From Pseudomonadota bacterium (GTDB taxonomy: Bacteria; Pseudomonadota; Gammaproteobacteria; JAKAQQ01), in contig JAKAQQ010000021.1 in assembly GCA_021819635.1 (NCBI GenBank), forward strand, positions 1 to 8,606: 8,606 nt of DNA, written 5' to 3'. The notes beneath the pieces were generated by a model, which was given only the letters and a program-made list of their open reading frames with translations, ran no database searches and was not told where the DNA came from. Shown piece after piece: positions 1 through 6,625 of this stretch (position 1 is the stretch's first letter; the number at the start of each line of letters is the position of its first letter). The translations under genes and the position numbers were made by a program.

Positions 1-411
1 CTCGTTCGTGCAGGTGTAAAAGAGGCCGTCACCCGTGGTGCGCGCCCACCCGGTGTTTCCTCCTCCTCCCGAGCCGCCGTCGGCTGTGATCTCGAGGGCC
101 GTGGCCCCGGCCGGGATCACCCAGCGGTAGGTCCCGGGGGAGGACCAGAATCTCGCGCCGCGGGCGTTGTGCAGCTTCGCCACCGCGGCCTTGACCGCGG
201 CCAGGCTCTGGGCGAGTTGGGCCTTGACGGTGGGGGAAAGAAGGGAGGTGGACGCGTTTGCCGCACCTCGCGCGGGCTTCCGGGGCTGGGCGGGTCGGTT
301 CCCGCAGGCGGCAAGGAGGAGGCTCAGGCAGGAGACGGTGAGGAGGCCCGCGCCGCGACGGAGAAGGCGGCGGCGGAGCGGCGATCGGTCGGTGTTCGGA
401 GCGGGGGGCAT
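1..411 (-). CDS. Predicted lipoprotein, 3' end beyond the window
   Basis: This partial frame gives 137 residues from an ATG at 411 and is still open at base 1. The N-terminus is basic (an RRRLLRRG stretch) and is followed by a hydrophobic segment ending in the lipobox LLAAC, so Cys36 would be the lipidated residue. A low-complexity linker follows, then an Ala/Lys/Gln-rich stretch (about 60-83) likely to be helical. After that comes a beta-type segment (about 94-110, TYRWVIPAGATALEITA) running into a Gly/Ser run at 112-118. The VIPAG...LEITA...GGG pattern resembles glycine-rich beta domains seen in surface and fibre proteins, but that is only a resemblance. Purine-rich bases (AAGAAGAGAG) before the ATG are a weak ribosome binding site. 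Third codon positions are strongly GC, as in real genes here. I do not recognise the family. The export and lipid anchor are well supported; the function is unknown. Confidence 0.75.
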   Translation of the reverse strand, partial: MPPAPNTDRSPLRRRLLRRGAGLLTVSCLSLLLAACGNRPAQPRKPARGAANASTSLLSPTVKAQLAQSLAAVKAAVAKLHNARGARFWSSPGTYRWVIPAGATALEITADGGSGGGGNTGWARTTGDGLFYTCTNE

Positions 412-510
412 GTCTCTCTTCTTTGTTGGTGGACGGCTGTTCCGAGCTGGGATCCGGAGGAACAGGAACATGCTATCTCAAGAAGAAGCGGGGTTGCACG
501 CCGGGCGGCC

Positions 511-534
511 GTGACCCCGATCGCACCGGGTCAC
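511..534. repeat. Inverted repeat GTGACCC-N10-GGGTCAC
   Basis: Perfect 7-base arms (511-517 and 528-534) flank a 10-base spacer that contains CGATCG. It lies about 100 bases upstream of the lipoprotein start, a position fit for an operator. The dyad with a 10-base gap would suit a dimeric DNA-binding protein, but a chance repeat cannot be excluded in GC-rich DNA. Confidence 0.35.
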
Positions 535-624
535 GCGGGCGAGGGTCCTGTTGGCGACCACGAACGGGGCCGCAAGGGTTGCGATCGGAGCCCGGGCATC
601 CTGGTCACAAACCGGGCCACCGAT

Positions 625-654
625 CGGTCGGGTCTCCCCCGCACGCCCGATCCG
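625..654 (-). terminator. Possible hairpin downstream of the GST gene
   Basis: Read on the minus strand just after the GST stop, CGG-A-TCGGG (654-646) can pair with CCCGACCG (632-625). This gives 8 base pairs with one bulged base and a 13-base loop. No run of U follows, so it is not a classic intrinsic terminator. It overlaps part of the perfect palindrome ACCGATCGGT at 619-628. Confidence 0.3.
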
Positions 655-659
655 TCCTT

Positions 660-1301
660 TCAGGCCTCCGGCGGTTCCTCGGGCAGGAGCGCATCGTCCA
701 ACCGTGCCGCCCGCACGGCGGCGGGCCGGTGGCTGATGCGCGACCAGTAGCGCTCGAACGCCGGGCGTTTCTCCATCAGGCCAAACTGCAGCCCGAAACC
801 GATCTGGGAGCCCAGATAGACATCCGCTGCCGTAAAGGTATCGCCGAGAAGATACTCGCTCTCCGCGACGGCGCCCTCGAGCACGTCCATGACCCGGGCG
901 TAGGTTCCGTACCCCATCATCTTGTCGCGACCCTCCGGCACGACGAAGCCCAGCGCGTGGTTGCTCGTCGCCGCCTCAATGGGCCCGGCCGCGAAAAAAA
1001 GCCAGCGGTAGTAGACGCCACGCGCCGCATGACCCGGGGGAGGGGCCAGCCCGGCCTCGGGGAAGACATCCGCGAGATACGCGCAAATGGCGGCGGTCTC
1101 GGTCACGATCACCCCGTCGTGCACGATGGCCGGGACCTTGCCCATCGGGTTCACGGCGAGGTAGGCCGGGGCTTTCATGGTCGTGCCGTACTCGAGGAGG
1201 ACCGTGTTGTAGGGCGCGCCGACTTCCTCGAGCATCCATCGGACGATCCGGCCGCGGGACATCGGATTCGTGTAGAAGGTCAGAGGATCATGCGCCACCA
1301 C
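660..1301 (-). CDS. Glutathione S-transferase family protein
   Basis: A 213-residue protein of usual GST length (about 200-220), probably cytosolic, that would conjugate glutathione to electrophiles or act in a related thiol reaction. The N-terminal thioredoxin-like domain (about 5-82) has the first strand PLTFYTNPMSRGR with Ser15 near the catalytic position. It also has the cis-proline motif KVPAIV (55-60) and the glutathione-binding ETAAI motif (68-72). The C-terminal all-helical domain has the conserved cap LLGDTFTAAD (151-160). I chose the GTG at 1299-1301 because GGAG lies 5 bases upstream and the first strand stays intact. The next codon is also GTG (start 1298) and is equally possible. 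The ATG at Met14 would remove the first strand. A GTG at 1379 would add 26 unlikely residues. The gene lies 143 bases after ftsX in the same direction. The exact GST class and substrate cannot be told. Confidence 0.88.
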   Translation of the reverse strand: MVAHDPLTFYTNPMSRGRIVRWMLEEVGAPYNTVLLEYGTTMKAPAYLAVNPMGKVPAIVHDGVIVTETAAICAYLADVFPEAGLAPPPGHAARGVYYRWLFFAAGPIEAATSNHALGFVVPEGRDKMMGYGTYARVMDVLEGAVAESEYLLGDTFTAADVYLGSQIGFGLQFGLMEKRPAFERYWSRISHRPAAVRAARLDDALLPEEPPEA

Positions 1302-1400
1302 GGCATCTCCGGAAGGGTCGGACTCCGAGGCTTCAGGGTATACGGGGCAGGTTGCACCCGTCAAGTTCTGCTCCTTCACGTGCGGGGATCGCGCCGGGTG

Positions 1401-1421
1401 CCGGGGGGCCTCCGCCCCCGG
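1401..1421. other. GC-rich hairpin between ftsX and the GST gene
   Basis: Seven G/C pairs (arms CCGGGGG and CCCCCGG around a 7-base loop) lie about 24 bases downstream of the ftsX stop. No U-run follows on either strand. It could slow or attenuate transcription after ftsEX, stabilise the 3' end of the message, or be a chance product of base composition. Confidence 0.35.
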
Positions 1422-1444
1422 ATGTTCTTGCGCATGATGCCCGT

Positions 1445-2437
1445 TTAGATGAGGGCCTCGAGACGGCGGAGTTCTCCCCGGACCGCCCGGGCGGCTCCGA
1501 GCCAGCCCAAGGCGCCTCCGGCGAGGAGGAGCGCGAGAACAAACCGAAGGCCCGGCCAGTAAAGCCGGAAACCTGTGTCGTAGAGCGTGCCCAGGCGGGC
1601 CAAGGGCGTCGCGACGACGAGGTTGATGAGAAACACGAGGATGGAGGCCCCGAGGCCGCCGGCCAACCCGTAATACACCCCCCGGTAGAGGAACGGGCGC
1701 CGAACGAAGGCGTCGGTGGCGCCCACGGTCTTGAGCACCTGGATCTCGTCGCGGGCGTTCTCGACGTCGAGGCGGATGGTGTTGCCGACGACGAGGAGGG
1801 CGGCAAGCGCGAAGAGGACGGCGAGGGTGAGCACCACACGCTTGCCGAGAGTGAGGAAGAGCCGGAGATGCGCGAGCCAGCGGGCGTCCGTGTGAACCTG
1901 CCCGACCCCGGGAAGACGGGCGTAGGTGCGGGCGAGACGGCGAACCGCCTCGGGCCGTGTCGTGCGCGGGGTGACGACGACAACCGCCGGAAGGGGGTGG
2001 GGTCCGAAAAAGTCCCGGGCGTGGGCCCCGAGCCCCGACCAGCGGGCGAACTCGGCCAGGCTCTCGCGGCGGTCGAGCACCCGCACCCGCCGGGCGGTGC
2101 CTTGGGCGACGATCCGGCGCGCCAGGGCCCGGGCCCGTGCGCCGCTCAGGCTCGTGTGGAGGTAGACGTCGATGCGGGCCTGGCCGCGGAACCGGGCCGC
2201 GAGTTCTCCCCCGTCGTGCACGAAAAGCGCCAGGCTCGAGGGGAACGCGATCGCGACGGCGAGGACGGCCACCGTCGCGAGCGAAGCGCCGCGCGCCCTC
2301 CAGAGATGCCCGAGGCTCGCAAGCCCGGCGCGCGCGTGGTGCGTGAGCCAGGCCAGGGGGCCGAGGCGACGGTGCGGGACCGTGGGGGCGGCCGCCCGAG
2401 CGGGGGCACTGCGCCGGAGGGGCCGGCGGCGGCTCAC
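1445..2437 (-). CDS. ftsX: Cell division protein FtsX
   Basis: This is the membrane subunit of the FtsEX complex, which sits at the division septum and relays ATP hydrolysis by FtsE to periplasmic activators of cell-wall hydrolases. The 330-residue protein has the standard FtsX plan. A basic cytoplasmic N-terminus leads to a first membrane segment (about 51-73). A periplasmic domain follows (about 74-198, including the sequence RIDVYLHTSLS). Three membrane segments then occur at about 199-219, 255-279 and 297-319. The most telling stretch is VVGNTIRLDVENARDEIQVL (216-235) with KTVGATDAFVRRPFLYRG just after it, typical of gammaproteobacterial FtsX. The GTG start at 2437 overlaps the ftsE stop as GTGA, so translation is probably coupled to ftsE. 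The frame stays open further upstream, but that part lies inside ftsE and is a shadow. Confidence 0.95.
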   Translation of the reverse strand: MSRRRPLRRSAPARAAAPTVPHRRLGPLAWLTHHARAGLASLGHLWRARGASLATVAVLAVAIAFPSSLALFVHDGGELAARFRGQARIDVYLHTSLSGARARALARRIVAQGTARRVRVLDRRESLAEFARWSGLGAHARDFFGPHPLPAVVVVTPRTTRPEAVRRLARTYARLPGVGQVHTDARWLAHLRLFLTLGKRVVLTLAVLFALAALLVVGNTIRLDVENARDEIQVLKTVGATDAFVRRPFLYRGVYYGLAGGLGASILVFLINLVVATPLARLGTLYDTGFRLYWPGLRFVLALLLAGGALGWLGAARAVRGELRRLEALI

Positions 2438-3159
2438 GGGATGCCGTCGTCCACGAGACGGCCCTCCTCGAGGCGGAGCACGCGGGTGCGGAAGCGGCGG
2501 ACGATGTCGAGGGCGTGGGTGGCAACGAGGACGGTTGTGCTGAGTTCGTTCAGGCGGGCGAAGAGCTGCATGATCTCGAGGGCGAGTCCCGGGTCGAGAT
2601 TGCCCGTCGGCTCGTCGGCGAGGAGAATCGGAGGGCGCGTGACGATGGCCCGGGCGATTCCGACCCGCTGTTGCTCGCCGCCCGAGAGGGCGAGCGGGCG
2701 GGCCGTTTCCTTGCCGAGGAGCCCCACCTGGTCGAGGGCGGCGCGCACGCGGCGGCCGATCTCGCGGTGGGCGTAGCCCTGGATCACGAGCGGGAGGGCG
2801 ACGTTGTCGAAGACCGTGCGGTCCGCGAGGAGACGGTGGTCCTGGAAGACGATCCCGATCCTCTGGCGGTGGTGGGCCAGGACGTCGCTTGGCCACGGTC
2901 CAAGAAGACGCCCCTCGACCAGGAGACGGCCGCGGGTCGGCCGTTCGAGGCCGACCAGGAGGCGAAGGAGGCTGCTCTTTCCCGCTCCCGAGGGGCCGGT
3001 GATGAAGGTCATCTCCCCGCCTTCGACGCGGAGGTTGAGATCGCGGAGCGCCTCTTGGCCCGTGGGGTAGCGGAGCGAGACGTGCTCGGCGAGGACGGCG
3101 GGCGTCGGGCGTGAAGCCGGCGCTTCCGTCTTGGGCGGCACGAGGAGGGGGGCGTTCAT
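2434..3159 (-). CDS. ftsE: Cell division ATP-binding protein FtsE
   Basis: This is the cytoplasmic ATPase of the FtsEX complex and partner of the overlapping ftsX. All ABC ATPase motifs are present in order in the 241 residues: Walker A GPSGAGKSS (55-63), Q-loop VFQDHRLL (Gln106), signature LSGGEQQRV (158-166), Walker B ILLADEPTGNLD (178-189, Glu183) and switch His215 in ATHA. The FtsE-like EHVSLRYPTG strand begins only at about residue 25. The protein therefore carries about 20 extra Pro/Ala-rich N-terminal residues compared with the usual form of about 220. The ATG at 3159 lacks a clear ribosome binding site. The only other in-frame start is a GTG at codon 7, which would not remove the extension. 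FtsE is well supported over other ABC ATPases because of the FtsX partner. Confidence 0.96.
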   Translation of the reverse strand: MNAPLLVPPKTEAPASRPTPAVLAEHVSLRYPTGQEALRDLNLRVEGGEMTFITGPSGAGKSSLLRLLVGLERPTRGRLLVEGRLLGPWPSDVLAHHRQRIGIVFQDHRLLADRTVFDNVALPLVIQGYAHREIGRRVRAALDQVGLLGKETARPLALSGGEQQRVGIARAIVTRPPILLADEPTGNLDPGLALEIMQLFARLNELSTTVLVATHALDIVRRFRTRVLRLEEGRLVDDGIP

Positions 3160-3214
3160 CGACCGCGGGTGCCCGAGAAACGTTTCCCGGAGCCCGCGGA
3201 CCGTGGCCCCGTCA

Positions 3215-3242
3215 CCTTCCCCCGGGGTGCCTTGGGGGAAGG
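3215..3242. repeat. Perfect 9-base inverted repeat upstream of ftsE
   Basis: CCTTCCCCC (3215-3223) and GGGGGAAGG (3234-3242) are perfect reverse complements around a 10-base spacer. The repeat lies 55 bases upstream of the ftsE start and about 60 bases downstream of the lipase stop, both on the minus strand. It could end lipase transcription, although no U-run follows, or form structure in the ftsE leader. Confidence 0.45.
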
Positions 3243-3303
3243 GGGGACTGTCCCAGGACGGTTTCCTCCCGTCACGAGTTTCAGCCCCCCCTCGACGCCG
3301 GTC

Positions 3304-5322
3304 CTACGGTTGCTGGACGATCGACGGGTTCTGGATCTCGATCGTGTGACCGCCGGTTCCAACGAAGGAGTCCATGGCAACCTGCATGTCCTCGTACGCG
3401 GCTAGGGAAGGACTCGGGTCAACGAACGATCCGTGCGTCCCGGTGAGGAAACGCACGATGCCGTGAAGCGGCGTGCTGCTGCTTGTCGTCGTCCCGTACT
3501 GGGTGAGCCCCATGATGGTGGCGAGGAGGTCCGTCGCCGAGTTGGGGACGACCTGATCGGGGAGGGCCCCCGTCTGTGGGTCGCCCACGATCTCGAACAT
3601 CAAGATGGGGTGCTCGGCCGCGGCCTGGGCCGCCCAGTTCGCCGGATCTCCCGAGTCGGTGACCGTCTGGGCGTTGCGGAGGAAGTTCGCGTAGAGCTCC
3701 GTGCCGGGATCCAGTCCCGCCGACTCGAGTCCCTGCTCGATGATCGGCTGGAAGGTCGCGGAATCCTGGAGGAGGTAAGGGATCTTTCCGCCCGGCATGG
3801 CGAGCACGGAGGGGAAGGGAACGCCGTTCGGTGCGGGCGTGGTGTCAAGCGCGGTGAAGACCGTCCCCACGATGCCGCCGAGCGAGTGGCCCGCGAAGCC
3901 GACCACTCCCATCAGAGAAGAGGCCGGGGCGGCGGGGGAGGTCGGAAGGGCGAGACTGGGGAGGGTCTCGGCCAGGGTCACGAGGTCCACCGCTCCCTCG
4001 CGCAGGTTGTCGCGCGAGACGAGGAGGTTCTGGAGATTGATGAAGTACGTCCCGCTGGGTGCGATCCCCGTTCCCACGTTCGGGGTGCCGAGTCCCGGCG
4101 GGAGGTTGAAGGTCCGCTCGTACGCGCCCATGTAGAAAGGGTTCGAGGTGGCGGTCACGCCGTTGAGCGGGAGATCGATGGCCGCCGTGGCCGAGCAGAT
4201 CTCGGCCGCGGAGTCGGCGATGGCAAGATCGTCGAGCCGGCTCTGTCCGATGCCGTGCTCGAAGATCACGACGGGCCAGCCGCCCGGCCCCATGACGCAC
4301 GAAGTGTCCGTCGTGTCGGGAACCGTGATGAGGATCGGGATCTCAAGGGTGGTGGTGGCGACGGGGGTCGGATTGAGGCGGGTGAGGAAGCTTCCGCCGG
4401 CCCCGTGCCAGAACTGGGTGAGGGGGGGGGCGGGATTCTGGGCGGTGGGGACGCCCAGGTAGTAGGGGATCGTGAGAAGCCCCTGATAGATCGCGGCCAG
4501 ACCCGGCGATCCCGGGAGGTAGTCCGCGGTCGTTCCCATGAAGGTGAGACCGGTGATCTGGGTCGGCTTGGCCTCCTTGGCGGCGGCCTCGAGGACGGGG
4601 GTGATCGACTGGGTCGAGACCGTCCAGGCGAGCGCGATGTTGGCGGTGGGGATCCCGGCGGCTTGGGCCACCTTGAGTTCGGAGCCCACGATCGGGGTGA
4701 TCGCGGCAAGGACGGGGTTGCTCGGCGGGGTGCCGCCGCCGACCGCGGTGACGATGCTCTGGAACGCGCTCGCGGGGGCGAGGTGCGCGCCCGAGGCGTC
4801 CGTGATGCCGTTGGTGAGGACGATGAGGTACGAGCTCGCGGGGGCGAGCGGGGTGACGGGGGTGATGTCGATCGCCTCGGGGTCGGAGGCGCTCACCGTC
4901 GCGGTGTAATCGGTGCCCTCAACGAGGGGTTTGACGAAGCCGGTGACGGCGTAGCCTTCCAGGGGGTCGGTGGTGACCTGAAAGACGTCCACGTTGCCGG
5001 CGAGGCTCGCGGGGTTGACGGGGGCCGTGAAGAAGGCGTTCATGGGAGCCGTCGTCGAGAACCCCATCATGGTGTTCATGGCGACGTCGGGATCGGAGTA
5101 GTTCCCGGGGTCGGTCACGGGGATGTTGAGAAGTCCCGTCTTCGAGCCGAGGAAGTAGAGGTCGTCGGGGAAAGGCCCGATTCCGCCCGGGGGGTAGAAA
5201 ACGGCGGTGAACCCCGCGGCCGGGTTGGGGGCTGGGGGCGGGCTCGAGCTGCTCACGCTGCACGCCCCGAGGGCGAGGGTGGCGGCGACGAGCGCAAGCA
5301 GGGCGGGCAAGTGGGTGCGCAT
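3304..5322 (-). CDS. Lipoprotein lipase/phospholipase, VolA/Pla-1 type
   Basis: A 672-residue predicted outer-membrane or surface lipase. The N-terminus is a lipoprotein signal (MRTHLPALLALVAATLALGAC). Cys21 is the acylation site, and Ser at +2 favours the outer membrane. A Ser/Pro/Ala linker (22-36) follows, then an N-terminal domain (about 37-310) of the kind found in bacterial virulence-factor lipases, with GPFPDDLYF and a Pro/Thr-rich region. The alpha/beta-hydrolase part has an HG motif in IFEHGIGQSR (Gly357 region, likely oxyanion hole), AAIDLPLNG (380-388) and YFINLQNLLVSRDNLREGAVD (426-446, a family hallmark with Arg437-Asp438-Asn439). The nucleophile elbow is GHSLGG with Ser480. Asp589 (LPDQVVP) and His630 (GTHGSF) are likely triad members. 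VolA of Vibrio is a surface lysophospholipase; the substrate here is unknown. The ATG at 5322 is chosen because the signal peptide starts there. GGAG lies 10 bases upstream. The frame is open to 5463, but those residues look non-coding. Confidence 0.9.
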   Translation of the reverse strand: MRTHLPALLALVAATLALGACSVSSSSPPPAPNPAAGFTAVFYPPGGIGPFPDDLYFLGSKTGLLNIPVTDPGNYSDPDVAMNTMMGFSTTAPMNAFFTAPVNPASLAGNVDVFQVTTDPLEGYAVTGFVKPLVEGTDYTATVSASDPEAIDITPVTPLAPASSYLIVLTNGITDASGAHLAPASAFQSIVTAVGGGTPPSNPVLAAITPIVGSELKVAQAAGIPTANIALAWTVSTQSITPVLEAAAKEAKPTQITGLTFMGTTADYLPGSPGLAAIYQGLLTIPYYLGVPTAQNPAPPLTQFWHGAGGSFLTRLNPTPVATTTLEIPILITVPDTTDTSCVMGPGGWPVVIFEHGIGQSRLDDLAIADSAAEICSATAAIDLPLNGVTATSNPFYMGAYERTFNLPPGLGTPNVGTGIAPSGTYFINLQNLLVSRDNLREGAVDLVTLAETLPSLALPTSPAAPASSLMGVVGFAGHSLGGIVGTVFTALDTTPAPNGVPFPSVLAMPGGKIPYLLQDSATFQPIIEQGLESAGLDPGTELYANFLRNAQTVTDSGDPANWAAQAAAEHPILMFEIVGDPQTGALPDQVVPNSATDLLATIMGLTQYGTTTSSSTPLHGIVRFLTGTHGSFVDPSPSLAAYEDMQVAMDSFVGTGGHTIEIQNPSIVQQP

Positions 5323-5386
5323 GGGGAGAGTTCTCCGTCTCCGGACAGTACGATAAGCGTAAGCCCCCCGGGTAACGAATGCAACT
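5323..5386. promoter_or_regulatory. Divergent promoter region of lipase and rsmD
   Basis: Both genes must be transcribed outward from these 64 bases or from inside each other. For the lipase (minus strand), TTGCAT (plus 5379-5384) is a fair -35 followed after 17 bases by TACGCT (plus 5356-5361), a weak -10. For rsmD (plus), TACGAT at 5349-5354 could be a -10, with no clear -35. The region is also slightly less GC-rich than its surroundings. Both assignments are tentative. Confidence 0.35.
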
Positions 5387-6591
<1,205 letters not shown>

Positions 6592-6619
6592 GATCCCCCG
6601 GGCCGCGGCCGGTGGGGTC
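6592..6619. terminator. Possible two-way hairpin between coaD and icd
   Basis: The 34 bases between the two stop codons fold into a stem of 10 base pairs (6592-6601 with 6609-6619), with one G-T wobble, one bulged T at 6613 and a 7-base loop GCCGCGG. It begins one base after the coaD stop. Neither strand has a following T-run, so it is terminator-like rather than a classic intrinsic terminator. Its place between convergent genes supports a role in ending both transcripts. Confidence 0.4.
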
Positions 6620-6625
6620 GGCTTG

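Larger units (their letters stand above)
412..659. other. Intergenic gap between lipoprotein and GST genes
   Basis: I see no convincing gene here. Several frames are open only because the DNA is GC-rich, and none shows a recognisable protein. The gap holds a 7-base inverted repeat (511-534), a perfect 10-base palindrome (619-628), a hairpin just after the GST stop, and three of the four clustered CGATCG sites. The promoter of the left lipoprotein gene probably lies in its left half, but I could not pick a convincing -35/-10 pair. Confidence 0.6.

Noticed and set aside
1376..1435. Minus-strand 19-codon frame after ftsX, ending in GTGA
   Set aside because: It is very basic, has no ribosome binding site that I can see, and coincides with the GC-rich hairpin. 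It is too short to support as a gene.
423..1448. Plus-strand open frame of 341 codons over the GST gene
   Set aside because: It is antisense to a clear GST, with a low-complexity basic product and no family features.
1302..2525. Long minus-strand frame upstream of the GST start, in the same frame as GST
   Set aside because: It overlaps ftsX in another frame and its translation is Arg/Pro/Gly-rich. It is a GC-driven extension of the GST frame, not a fusion protein.
1352..2776. Plus-strand open frame of 474 codons over ftsX and ftsE
   Set aside because: It is a shadow opposite the real ftsEX genes; the product is charged low-complexity sequence.
5325..5336. GGAGA-GT-TCTCC near-palindrome at the lipase start
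   Set aside because: The arms are separated by only two bases, so no hairpin can form, and one arm is simply the lipase ribosome binding site.
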